A stretch of 64,000 nt of DNA from Streptomyces sp. NBC_00234 (lineage in GTDB: Bacteria > Actinomycetota > Actinomycetes > Streptomycetales > Streptomycetaceae), in NCBI RefSeq assembly GCF_036195325.1, contig NZ_CP108101.1, forward strand, positions 7,378,001-7,442,000, read 5' to 3'. A program made the position numbers and the translations under genes. The notes beneath the pieces were generated by a model. It did no database searches and had not been told where the DNA came from. It saw only the letters and a program-made list of their open reading frames with translations. Positions 44,840-53,900 of this stretch are shown here, piece after piece (position 1 is the first letter of the stretch; each line of letters begins with the position of its first letter).

Positions 44840-46141
44840 CTACAGCCGCCCCGTCTCGTCCAGGTAGTCGAGCAGGGCCGTGTCGACGGTGTCGCGGAAC
44901 CGCGCGAGCGTCCGTGCGTCCTCGTCGTAGCGGTAGAGGTCCTGGCAGGCGACCCACCGGTCGTCGGTCACCGTGCTGGGCAGGTAGCCCTCGGCGACCG
45001 TCCCGACCTCCCAGTCGGGTTTGCCCGCGGTCTCCCAGCAGCTGGCCAGGGTCCCGTCCGCACTCACCACCGCGCCGTAACGGCCGTCGGCGTGACCGCA
45101 GGTGACGCAGGTCTTACGGGAGCCCGGTCGGCTCACGGCGAAGCCGAGGTCGAGCGCCCGGCGCTGCCAGCGGGTGAAGGCGGTCGGCAGTTCGCCCGTG
45201 TGCAGCAGGCTGTTGGCGTAGCCGACACCCACGTCGCCGATACGGGCGAAGTACAGGGTGCACCGTGCGGGGTCGAGGGTGGCCGCGAGCCGTTCGATCA
45301 GCGCGTCGACCCCGTGGAAGGTCTCCTGCGAGACGTTCACCCGCAGTGTCCACTGGAGCTGCGAGACCTCGGAAGCCTTGACGATGTTGCGGACGATCTT
45401 GTCGAAGGTTCCGCTGCCGTCCGCCCGGCCGATCCGGATCCGGTCGTGATCGGCGCGGTCGCCGTCGAAGGTGACCTGGACGGACGTCAGCCCGAGGCCG
45501 GCGAGCCGCCGCGCCAGCGTCGGGGTGAGCAGCGTGGCGTTGGAGATCATCCAGGCCGAGGTCGGCGCGATGTCCGCGGCCCGCTCCAGCAGTTCCACGC
45601 AGCCGCGGGGATTGAGCAGGGGCTCCCCTCCGAAGAGGAGGATCCTGAGCTTCTCCAGGCCGACGGCGGCCATCTGCCGCTCGGTGAAGCCGAGGAGCGA
45701 GGAGATCGTCTCCGAGGTGAGGCGGGTCCGGGCGATCCGGGGCGGCCGGGTTCCGCCCAGCTGGTCCTGCGCGGTGTTCTGGAAGCAGTATCCGCAGCCC
45801 AGGTTGCAGTGGGTGCTGGTGAGGACGGTCAGCGCGTAGGCCCGGACCTGGGTGGGTGTGAACATGCCGCTCTCGCGCAGCCGTTGTTCCGCCTCGGGAC
45901 GCAGGGCTCCGTCGGCGGTGACGTGCCGCCCGCCGAGGCGGGCCACCCCGCCCGGGCCGAGGAACCACCAGTTGCGCTCGCCCTGGAGGAGGCGCGCGCC
46001 GGAGGGGGCGGTGGCGGCCCGGTCGGACAGCACAGCGTGTCCGGAGCCTGCCGCTCGTTCCGGACCCGTCGGCCGCCCGGTGCCTGCCACCTGTTCGGGG
46101 CTCACCGGCCGTCCGGGGCTCACCGCTTGGTCGATGGTCAC
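44840..46141 (-). CDS. Radical SAM peptide maturase with C-terminal auxiliary cluster region
   Basis: A 433-aa enzyme. The [4Fe-4S] SAM motif CxxxCxxC is C112/C116/C119 (STHCNLGCGYCFQN). LRILLFGGEPLLNPRG is the GGE motif, and VQVTFDGDRADHDRIR is a further conserved barrel strand. The C-terminus holds extra Cys (KTCVTCGHADG, TLASCWETAG, WVACQDLYRY) for a SPASM/twitch-like auxiliary cluster, as in peptide thioether or cyclophane formers. GTG 46141 is chosen because it overlaps the DUF6895 stop (GTGA) and has GGGAGG upstream; an ATG at 46177 is possible. The first 50 residues are Pro/Gly-rich repeats. Confidence 0.9.
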   Translation of the reverse strand: MTIDQAVSPGRPVSPEQVAGTGRPTGPERAAGSGHAVLSDRAATAPSGARLLQGERNWWFLGPGGVARLGGRHVTADGALRPEAEQRLRESGMFTPTQVRAYALTVLTSTHCNLGCGYCFQNTAQDQLGGTRPPRIARTRLTSETISSLLGFTERQMAAVGLEKLRILLFGGEPLLNPRGCVELLERAADIAPTSAWMISNATLLTPTLARRLAGLGLTSVQVTFDGDRADHDRIRIGRADGSGTFDKIVRNIVKASEVSQLQWTLRVNVSQETFHGVDALIERLAATLDPARCTLYFARIGDVGVGYANSLLHTGELPTAFTRWQRRALDLGFAVSRPGSRKTCVTCGHADGRYGAVVSADGTLASCWETAGKPDWEVGTVAEGYLPSTVTDDRWVACQDLYRYDEDARTLARFRDTVDTALLDYLDETGRL

Positions 46142-47100
46142 CGCGCCTCCCGCACTGTTGTTGTTCCTGCGGCGCATAGCCCGCCGGCCCGCCCGCTCGT
46201 GACGATGAGTGTCGCCAGCGCTGTGACGAGGGTCGTCTGGTAGGACTTCCGGAAGGACTCCACAGGAGTCGCGTCCGCCGCCGCACGCTTGACGACGGAC
46301 CGTCCGGGGATCGCGCCGTCGGACGCCTGGACCCCTGCGAGCATCCGGAGGCCGGCCGCCCCGGAGGGGGTGCTCAGCGGATCCGCTCCCAGGCAGTACT
46401 GGGCGAGTACGAGCTTGCCGACGAGGTCCCATTCGCCGAGTCCCACGCAGTGGTCCGTGAGCCGTTCCACGACGCTGAGTGCCCGCACCCTGGCCCCCTC
46501 GGTCAGGGCGGGAGCACGGAGGCCGAAGTCGCTGAGGTAGAAGACGGTGTGGGTGACCACGCAGACATCCAGGTCGGCCACGGGCAGCGTGGTGGCACGG
46601 GCCGGCAGGCTGGCCGCGTACAGCTCCTCGTACGAGGCGAACCGGTGGTCCGCGCCCGCGAGATCGGCGTAGAACCTGGCCTCCAGATGGAGGTACGGCG
46701 GCTTCCGGCGCGGCGCGAGGTAGCCGTCGGCCGTCAGTCGGGCCAGTACGGCGCGGGGCGCCTCGGTGGCGCTGCCGGCCGGTGCCAGTGCCGCGTACAT
46801 CAGCTCGAACTGCCGTGCGTACCGCGGGTCGAGGGTGAGCAGGTGCGGGAAGTCCTCACGCTGCCAGGCATGTTCGACCACCGAGGCCACCTCGCCGAGG
46901 GCGGCGTCACCTGGCGCGGCCTTCCCCAAGTAGCGTAAAAGCAAGCCGAGTTGCAGGAGGGCCTTGACGCGCGGAGTGACCGGCAGCTCGGTGTGGCCTG
47001 CCGGGGAGTCGAGGTACCGCGCGTGCAGCCCTATCCACTGCCGCGCACCCGCGGACAGACGTGCCACGGCCTCATCGAGGCCGGCTGATCGCGTACTCAT
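46138..47100 (-). CDS. DUF6895-like protein, paralogue A, with TTA codon
   Basis: A soluble 320-aa helical protein, paralogous to the one at 43908-44837. Segments include ARQWIGLHARYLDSPAGHTE, VVTHTVFYLSDFGLRAPALT and FRKSYQTTLVTALATLIVTS. AAGGAGG lies 4 nt before ATG 47100. Codon 55 is TTA (46938-46936), making the whole operon's modification step bldA-dependent. It overlaps the glycosyltransferase 3' end by 29 bp and the radical SAM start by 4 bp. The function is unknown; the pair may form a heterodimer working with the radical SAM enzyme. Confidence 0.82.
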   Translation of the reverse strand: MSTRSAGLDEAVARLSAGARQWIGLHARYLDSPAGHTELPVTPRVKALLQLGLLLRYLGKAAPGDAALGEVASVVEHAWQREDFPHLLTLDPRYARQFELMYAALAPAGSATEAPRAVLARLTADGYLAPRRKPPYLHLEARFYADLAGADHRFASYEELYAASLPARATTLPVADLDVCVVTHTVFYLSDFGLRAPALTEGARVRALSVVERLTDHCVGLGEWDLVGKLVLAQYCLGADPLSTPSGAAGLRMLAGVQASDGAIPGRSVVKRAAADATPVESFRKSYQTTLVTALATLIVTSGRAGGLCAAGTTTVREAR

Positions 47101-48268
47101 GGTCCTCCTTCGGGGTCGCGGATGCCTGAGCCACCCGCTCGACGGTGTCGGCCGCGCGCGCCGCGCTGTCCGGCGCGGCCAGCCTGGCGCCGAGCGCACG
47201 GGCGCGGGTCCGCAGGCCGTCGTCGCGCCACACCGACTCCAGCAGCGCCGCCGGTTCCGCGGACGGGGTGTTCGGTAGTCGCACGGCCACGCCCGTCCGT
47301 ACGCAGGCGCCGGTGAGCAACGGCTGTTCGGAGCCATTGGGCGAGAGCGCGAGGGGCAGCCCGCGCAGCAGAGCGGCCAGCACGGGAGCGGAGGTGCCGT
47401 TGGCCAGCACCAGCCCGGCCAGGTCGACGAGCGGACCCATCCAGGGCTTGCGGACGAGCAGGATGTCGGCGCCCGGAGCGGGGTGAGGTTCGGTGGAGCG
47501 GCCCTGCTCGACCACGGCCTGGAACCGGCCGCCGGTGAATGCCTCGTTGAGTCGGGGCCACAGACTGTTGCCCCCGAAGAAGCGGCCCAGGTGGACGTAG
47601 ACGACGGGTTTGCCGGACCGTTCCAGGTGTGCCCCGACCGCCTCGACCTCCGCCCGGTCGGGCGTCGGCTCCCAGGTCAGCGGGCCCACGTGCCGTACCC
47701 GCTCGGGGAGTTCCGCGCCCGGGTACTCCAGCGCCGGATCCCCGCGCAGCAGCAGCGCGTCACCCAGCAGCGGGTCCTCCCACCGGCCGGCACGCCCTGT
47801 CAGACCGGCCTCCTCCCGCGCGGCGGCGTAGATCCGCCGGCAGTCGAGGGTCCGGCTCTCCCGGGTCCTGCCCAGGTGCCGTTCGTCGGCGCCACCCGCC
47901 CGGTAGTCCCACAGATGGAGCGAGAGCCCGATCACCACCACCGGAATGTCCAGTGCCTCGGCGGCGAGCAGGGCGCCGGTGCACAGCACGGAGGTGACCA
48001 GCAGGTCGGCCCGCGCCTCCCGGGCCGCGCGCAGCGTCGCCCGGTACTGCGCCGCTCCGGTCTTCCCCCACCACGTGGCGGAGAACGCCCTTCGTCCGCC
48101 GAAGTCCTCCGCCGCCGCGAAAGGCAGTCCGGCCTCTGCCGCGACGGGCGCGGCGCTGGACCGGCCCAGCACGCTGACGTGGTGGCCGCGGCGCCGCAGC
48201 TCCCGCCCGGTCGCGATCGCCGGGTACAGGTAGCCGCCGTCGCTGAGCGGGCAGAGCAGGATCTTCAC
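47072..48268 (-). CDS. GT-B glycosyltransferase (UGT/MGT-like)
   Basis: A 398-aa GT1-type enzyme. The N-terminal Rossmann domain begins MKILLCPLSDGGYLYPAIAT with GRELRRRGHHVSVLG. The C-terminal half contains KPVVYVHLGRFFGGNS, and VLANGTSAPVLAALLRGLPL aligned with the donor-binding region. It is similar in form to macrolide and peptide glycosyltransferases that use NDP-sugars. The start is GTG 48268. It is the second gene of the RiPP operon, 121 bp behind the precursor, so it may glycosylate the modified peptide. No sugar-biosynthesis genes are nearby, so the donor would be a common UDP-sugar. Confidence 0.88.
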   Translation of the reverse strand: MKILLCPLSDGGYLYPAIATGRELRRRGHHVSVLGRSSAAPVAAEAGLPFAAAEDFGGRRAFSATWWGKTGAAQYRATLRAAREARADLLVTSVLCTGALLAAEALDIPVVVIGLSLHLWDYRAGGADERHLGRTRESRTLDCRRIYAAAREEAGLTGRAGRWEDPLLGDALLLRGDPALEYPGAELPERVRHVGPLTWEPTPDRAEVEAVGAHLERSGKPVVYVHLGRFFGGNSLWPRLNEAFTGGRFQAVVEQGRSTEPHPAPGADILLVRKPWMGPLVDLAGLVLANGTSAPVLAALLRGLPLALSPNGSEQPLLTGACVRTGVAVRLPNTPSAEPAALLESVWRDDGLRTRARALGARLAAPDSAARAADTVERVAQASATPKEDHEYAISRPR

Positions 48269-48379
48269 GACTGCGCGCTCCCTCGGGGCGTGGCGGGCGG
48301 TGGCGGGGTGGCCGCGGGCCCCCCGGCTCCTGGCACGATCTGCCGAGAACCGGGTGGCCCGCGCGGTGCTCAGAACTCA

Positions 48380-48402
48380 TGACCTCGTGTCAGGAGAGGT
48401 CA
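48380..48402 (-). terminator. Hairpin across the precursor stop codon (possible attenuator)
   Basis: On the minus strand TGACCTC (48402-48396) pairs with GAGGTCA (48386-48380) around a 9-nt loop that contains the peptide stop codon. Such a hairpin between precursor and enzyme genes could protect or partly terminate the message and keep precursor in excess. Confidence 0.5.
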
Positions 48403-48509
48403 CTGGAGTTGTTGACGATGCAGCCGGCCTCGGCCTCTTCGTCCTCGCTGTGGGCGACGACCTCGATGTCCTCGTCCTGGGTCGGCTGCTGGTTCGTGTT
48501 CTCGGGCAT
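48390..48509 (-). CDS. Candidate RiPP precursor peptide, 39 aa
   Basis: A tiny gene with a near-ideal ribosome site (AAGGAGG, 6 nt before ATG 48509). The N-terminal two thirds are strongly acidic (MPENTNQQPTQDEDIEVVAH then SEDEEAEAG), like a RiPP leader. The C-terminus CIVNNSSDLS has the only Cys plus Asn and Ser residues that radical SAM enzymes or glycosyltransferases could use. It heads the operon glycosyltransferase / DUF6895 / radical SAM / DUF6895 / MFS. I do not recognise it as a known precursor family. An alternative is a non-precursor regulatory peptide, less likely given context. Confidence 0.78.
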   Translation of the reverse strand: MPENTNQQPTQDEDIEVVAHSEDEEAEAGCIVNNSSDLS

Positions 48510-48813
48510 GTGTGTCCTCCTTGGTCGGCGGCGTCGCTGCGCCGGGCTGGGAAGAAACGTACGGATGCGCGGTATGGGAACGCCTGACCGCCGGTTCGGT
48601 GCCGGTATACGGCGACGCCGCGGGCGTGGGGCGGCCACGGGAACCCGGCCGCACGCCCTGTCACGCGTCCACGTCCCGCCGTCCGAGGCGCGTCCGCACC
48701 CGCCCGGAGCTGGGAATTAACCGATCACCAGGCGTTCGTGAACCGGAAGTCTGCCGCTCGGGGGCACGATCCGGACCATGCTGCGCGCGCGGCACGAGCA
48801 CGGAGGAGGAGAC
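48510..48813. promoter_or_regulatory. 304-bp divergent promoter region of the two radical SAM operons
   Basis: No ORF with normal codon bias lies here. It separates the precursor gene (minus) from the second radical SAM gene (plus) and must drive both. An AT-richer patch at about 48711-48735 (GGGAATTAACCGATC) is the best candidate for promoter elements; specific boxes cannot be fixed. Confidence 0.5.
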
Positions 48814-49917
48814 ATGGACCTGGCAGAGCTCGTCGGCCTGCGGCCGGTGCCCTGCGGCGGCCTCCTGGTGGCGCTCACCCGGCGCTGCCCCATGAGCTGC
48901 GCACACTGCTCCACCGGATCCTCCCTCTCCGTCTCCGAGGAGCCCGACCCGGAGCACCTGCTGCGCTTCGTCGGTTCGTTCGGCGCGGAGGACCGCCCGG
49001 ACGTGGTCATGATGACGGGCGGCGAACCGTTGCTGCTGCCGGATCTCGTCACGCGCCTGGCCGGTCTCGCGCAGACCGCGGGATCCCGGGTCGCCCTGCT
49101 CAGCGGGATGTTCTTCGCCCGTGACGGACGGTTCCCGGACCGGATCATGCGTGCCGTCACGGCCCTCGACCACTTCTCGGCGAGCATGGACGTCCACCAC
49201 GAGCGCGAGGTTCCGCGCGGCGACGTGTTGCGCGCGCTCCGGGCCGTGCTGGACGCCGGGATCCCCGTCAGCGTCCATCTCACCGGCACCGGCCCCGACG
49301 ACCCGTATCTGGCGGACGCCGTCGCGGATGTCCGCCGCACCTTCGGCGCCCGGGTGCCCATGCTGGTCAACGAGGTCCGGCCGCTCGGCCGGGCCGCGGG
49401 CCTCGTCCGGGCGACGCCGCCCGGACCGGACGGCTCCCTCGTGAGCCCGTGCACCCTCGCGGCCTGGCCGGTGGTCGCCTTCGACGGGACCGTGGCCGCC
49501 TGCTGCAACCAGTGGACGGTGGACCGTCGCCCCGTTCCCCCGCACCTGCGACTCGGCCACATCGCCGACGACGACTGGCCCACCGTCCGCGAGCGCTCCC
49601 TCGGCTCCCCGGTGCTGCGTATGCTGCGCGCCGTCGGCCCCCGGCGGATGCACGCCCGGTACGCGTCCTCGCCCGCCCCGGCCGGCTACTGCCGCAGCTG
49701 TCACGCACTGGGCGACCGCCCGGACGTCCTCGCGGGCGCGGCGCGCGAGGCCGGCGGCCGGGTCGGCGAACTCCTCGACCAGCTCAGCACCGAGCAGCAG
49801 TTGGCCGCCGGACCCGCAGCCCTGGTACGGCGCATGGGCTGCGCCCGGTACGCGCACCTGGTCGAGTCCGACGCCGTGCACGAGCCGCTTCCCGCGGGGG
49901 AGGGGAGCGGCCGATGA
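48814..49917 (+). CDS. Second radical SAM protein
   Basis: A 367-aa enzyme. CxxxCxxC is C25/C29/C32 (ALTRRCPMSCAHCSTGSS), and VVMMTGGEPLLLPDL is the GGE motif. FDGTVAACCNQWTVD and GYCRSCHALGDR provide extra Cys for an auxiliary cluster. ATG 48814 has a GGAGGAGGAGAC ribosome site just upstream, so it is preferred over ATG 48778. It does not resemble the radical SAM at 44840 outside the core motifs, so the two probably make different modifications. It overlaps the next gene by 4 bp (ATGA). Confidence 0.9.
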   Translation: MDLAELVGLRPVPCGGLLVALTRRCPMSCAHCSTGSSLSVSEEPDPEHLLRFVGSFGAEDRPDVVMMTGGEPLLLPDLVTRLAGLAQTAGSRVALLSGMFFARDGRFPDRIMRAVTALDHFSASMDVHHEREVPRGDVLRALRAVLDAGIPVSVHLTGTGPDDPYLADAVADVRRTFGARVPMLVNEVRPLGRAAGLVRATPPGPDGSLVSPCTLAAWPVVAFDGTVAACCNQWTVDRRPVPPHLRLGHIADDDWPTVRERSLGSPVLRMLRAVGPRRMHARYASSPAPAGYCRSCHALGDRPDVLAGAAREAGGRVGELLDQLSTEQQLAAGPAALVRRMGCARYAHLVESDAVHEPLPAGEGSGR

Positions 49918-50618
49918 ACACCTCCGCGTCTCTCGCGCTCAGGGCCGAACGCACGCCCGCCACCCCCGCGTCTCTCGCACTGAGGACCAAACTCACGCCC
50001 ACCACCCCCGTGCTGAGGGCCGCGACCGCGGCCCTGTGGCGACCGGACGGCCTGCGCCGGCGGTACCCGCGCTATCTGGCCGCCATGCATCCGCTCGTAC
50101 GGGCGTCGGTGCCGCTGCTGGAACGGGCCGCCGAGCGGTGCGCCGAGCTGGACGACCCGGCCTCGCGGCGCCTCGCGGCGTACTACACCCGCCACGCCGA
50201 GGAGGAACGCGACCACGACGCCTGGCTGCTCGACGACCTGGCCGCCGTCGGCGCCGCGCCCGCCGCCCTGCCGCACCCCGTCGTCGTCGAACTCGCCGGG
50301 GCGCAGTACTACCGGATCGAGCACGAGCACCCCGTCACGCTGCTCGGCTACATGGCGGTCCTGGAGGGCAACGCCCCCGGGCCCCGGCTCGCGGACCGCC
50401 TCGCCGAGGCCACCGGGTTCCCCGACGCCGCGTTCCGCACCCTGCGGGAACACGCGGAGCTCGACGGCGGTCACCTCGACGACCTGCACCGGGTGCTCGA
50501 CGCGCTCGCGCTGACCCCGGCCCGGCAGACGGCTGTCTCCGTCAGCGCCCTGCACACGGCCAACCTGCTGACCCGGCTCTTCCTCTCCCTCGCCGCCGAC
50601 CCCGGAGGGCACCAGTGA
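49914..50618 (+). CDS. Heme-oxygenase-like diiron (HDO/TenA-fold) protein
   Basis: A 234-aa all-helical protein of the iron-containing redox enzyme type. Candidate metal ligands are in AYYTRHAEEERDHDAWLLDD (H94-H101), YMAVLEGN (E151) and LREHAELDGGHLDDLHRVLD (H180, D184, H187). This matches the spacing of heme-oxygenase-like diiron oxidases, which act on small molecules or peptides. The first 35 residues contain a tandem duplication (ASLALR-x4-TP-x-TP twice). It overlaps both neighbours by 4 bp, so it is made together with the radical SAM protein and the 85-aa small protein. Confidence 0.78.
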   Translation: MNTSASLALRAERTPATPASLALRTKLTPTTPVLRAATAALWRPDGLRRRYPRYLAAMHPLVRASVPLLERAAERCAELDDPASRRLAAYYTRHAEEERDHDAWLLDDLAAVGAAPAALPHPVVVELAGAQYYRIEHEHPVTLLGYMAVLEGNAPGPRLADRLAEATGFPDAAFRTLREHAELDGGHLDDLHRVLDALALTPARQTAVSVSALHTANLLTRLFLSLAADPGGHQ

Positions 50619-50872
50619 CCGACGACACCACTCCCCACGACACGCCCGCGCAGGACGACGCCCTGCCCGGCGAGCCCCCGTCCGGGCCCACCCTGGAAGC
50701 GCTCGGCGCCGCGGGGTTCGACGTCGACGCCCTCAGCGAGGAGCAGCACGAGGTTCTGCGCGCGCTCACCCGGGAGGAACTGGCCCTGCTCGTCGACATC
50801 AGGGGGCGGCTCGACGCGGCGGCCCCCGAAGTACAGGCCCACGCCGACGTGGCGGGCGGCGCCCTCTTCTGA
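50615..50872 (+). CDS. Small protein, 85 aa, precursor-like or 'aroma-sacti' domain protein
   Basis: The GTG start overlaps the diiron gene stop (GTGA) with GGAGGG upstream. The N-terminal 27 residues are acidic and Pro/Asp-rich. A conserved-looking helical core follows (TLEALGAAGFDVDALSEEQH, then EVLRALTREELALLVDIRGR), ending HADVAGGALF. From memory this resembles small proteins NCBI names after an 'aroma-sacti' cluster; I cannot verify that. It lacks Cys, so if it is a substrate the modification is not a thioether. It could instead be a peptide-binding accessory protein. Confidence 0.72.
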   Translation: MTDDTTPHDTPAQDDALPGEPPSGPTLEALGAAGFDVDALSEEQHEVLRALTREELALLVDIRGRLDAAAPEVQAHADVAGGALF

Positions 50873-50914
50873 CCCCGGCCCCGCCCCACGGTCCCGCGCC
50901 CACCGGAGGAACCC

Positions 50915-53900
50915 ATGTCCTGCGCCTCGTGCCGGAGCGCACTGCCGCCCGACGCACGGTTCTGCCCGTCCTGCGGCAGCCCCTGCGCCCCCGGGCCGGT
51001 CACGGCCAAGCCGACCGGCCGCAAGGTGGTGACCGTCCTCTTCTGCGACCTGGTGGGCTCCACGGCCCTCTCCGGAGAGCTGGACGCGGAAACGCTGCGC
51101 TCGGTGACGCTCCGCTGGTTCCGTGTGATGCGGCTGCGGATCGAGGAACAGGGCGGCACCGTGGAGAAGTTCATCGGGGACGCGGTCATGGCGGTCTTCG
51201 GCACGCCGTACGTGCGGGAGGACGACGCCCGCCGGGCGGTCGCCGCCGCCCTGGCCATGCGGGAGGCCCTCGCCGGGCTCAACGCCCGGCTGGAGGAGGC
51301 CGTCGGCGTACGGCTGGAGATGCGCATCGGGATCAACACCGGCCAGGCCGTGACGGGTTCGGCCACCCAGCGGCAGGCGATGGTCTCCGGCGAAGTCGTC
51401 AACGTCGCCGCGCGCCTCGAACAGAACGCCGCCGCCGGGGACATCTTCATCGGACCCGACACCCTGGCGGCTGCCGGACCGGGCGTCCGGACGGTGGAGA
51501 CCGGCCCGCTGCTGCTCAAGGGCAAGAGCGACCGCGTCGCCGCCCATCGCCTGCTCGGTCTGGACGAGGAGGACGGGCCCGAGGCCCTGCGCCGCTTCGA
51601 CCTCGGATTCGTCGGCCGTACCCGCGAACTCGCCCTGATCGAGCAGGCATTGGACCGTGTGGCCCGGACGCGCCGGACCGGCCGGCTGGTGGTGGGCGGG
51701 GAGGCGGGTCAGGGCAAGACCAGACTCGTACGCGAGTGGCTCCACCGGACCACGGCCACGGCCGAAGGCCCGCGCCACGGCGTCGGACGCTGCCGGGGCC
51801 GCGGGGAACAGCCGAGCCTCGGACCGCTCGCCGATGCCGTGGCCCACCTCCTCAAGACCGGTGCCACGCCCGTACCCTCGCCGGAGCTTGACCTGCTCCA
51901 CCAGGGCCTGCTCCTGGACGGGACGCCCAACCCGTCGCCGGCGGACACGTGCGCGGCCCTCGCCAAGGTCCTTGCCGAGCTGTCCGCGACGCGGCCCGTC
52001 GTGCTGGTGATCGACGACTGCCACTGGGCCGCGCAGCCGCTCTTCGACGCCCTCGACCGGCTGCTGCGCGCGCTCACCGATGCCGCCGTCCTGATCGTGC
52101 TGCTCACCCGCCCCCAACTGTTCGACGCACGACCCGAACTGGCCCTGGGCGCCGTGCCGCTCGACGGGCTCCCGGACGCCGAGGCGCAGCTTCTCGCGGC
52201 CGAGCTGACCGGGGGCACGCCGCACAGCGAGCCGCTCGGCCCGCGAGTCCTGGAACGGGTGGGCGGAAACCCGCTGCACCTGGAGCAGTTGCTGGTCGCG
52301 GGCGTCCCCGTCGACGCGGACAGCGTCCCGCTCCCGCTCCAGGCCCTGATCGGCGCCCGGATCGACGCGCTCGAAGCGCCCGAACACCGGGCCCTGGGCC
52401 TGGCGTCCGTCCTGGGCAGCGACTTCACCGCCGACGACATGACGGCGCTCGCCGAACCTCCGGCGGAGGCGTGGGCCGGGTCCGAGCTGCGTTCCACGCT
52501 GCACCGGCTGGTCCGGCACCGCCTGATCAGACCGGACGGCGAGGCGTTCCGCTTCGCCGGAGGGCTCATCCAGGAGGTCGTCTACGCCTGCCAGTCCAAG
52601 CAGGACCGGGCCGACCGGCACGAACGGGCGGCACGACTGGAATCGGTCCGTGAACGGGGCGGCGCCGCGGTCGGGGCCCATCTGGAACAGGCGTACCGCT
52701 ACCGGGTCGAGCTGGGCGCCCAGGACGCGCACACCGACGGGCTGCGCCGGCGCGCCGCCGACGCGCTCTCCGAGGCCGGGCGACTGGCGCTGGCCCACGC
52801 CGACCCGGTGTGGGCCGCCGACCTGCTGTCCAGGGCCACGGCCAGGTACACGGCCGGCGAACCGGGCAGCATGGCGACACGTCGACGGCTCGGCCAGACG
52901 CTGCTGGATCTGGGGCACGGGACGGAGGGCAGGGCGCTGCTCGAAGAGGTGCTGGCCGAGGCGCCGGCCGGTGACAGCGACGGCGGGGACGGTGGCGGGG
53001 CCGAAGTGGAGGCCGCACACGCCCGCCTCGCGCTGGCCTCCGTCGGCCGGTCCGCGATCGTCTCCCCGGAAACCGGCCGGTCCGCGGGCGGTGGCCGGTC
53101 TCCGGGAACGGGGTCCGCGAGAAGGGACGAGTCACCTGCCGAGGCCGCCGGGGCCACCCTGCCGGTCTTCGCCGCGGCCGGCGACGACCTCGGCCAGGCC
53201 AGGGCCTACCTGCGGCTCGCCCAGCGTGCCCAGGAACAGGGCCGGCACGGGGATGCCGAGCGCCTGCTCGCCCGTGCTCTGGACCACGCGGTACGCGCCG
53301 ACGCCGAGCCGGAGCGGGCCGCCGCCCTCGGCGCGATGGGAGTCTCGCTCTGGCGCGGCCCCCAACCGGTCGCGGACGCCGTGGCCCGCTGCCGCGAGCT
53401 CCTCGCCGACCAGGGGGCCGGCCGCCGGGCCGTCCGGCTGACGCTGAACTGCCCGCTGGCGGTGCTGCTGGCCCTCCACGACGACCGTGACGGGGCCCTG
53501 GCCTGCCTCGCGGAGGCCGAGCACCTCGCGAAGAGGCTCGGCTACGCCGAGGCCGACGCCTTCCTGCCGATCTTCACCGCGACCGTGGCCGACCTGGCCG
53601 GCCGCCGGGAGGAAGCGCTCCGGAGCCTGGAGAGTGCTGCCGCCGCCGCGCGGGAACTCGGCGCCACGGCGCTGCAGCGGAGCGCCCTGCTGGACGCCGC
53701 CCGCATCCGGCTGGAACTCGACGACTGGCGTACCGCCCGCGCCACCCTCACCGAACTGGCGGGAGAGCGGGCGGCACCGGCCCGCCCGCGCGCCGAGTCG
53801 GCCGACCTCGACGGTCTGCGGGCCCGGCTGGCCGCGGCGCGAGGGCAGGCCGCGACCGCTACCCGGCTGGCGGCACGGGCGCTTGCCACCGCCGGCCGCA

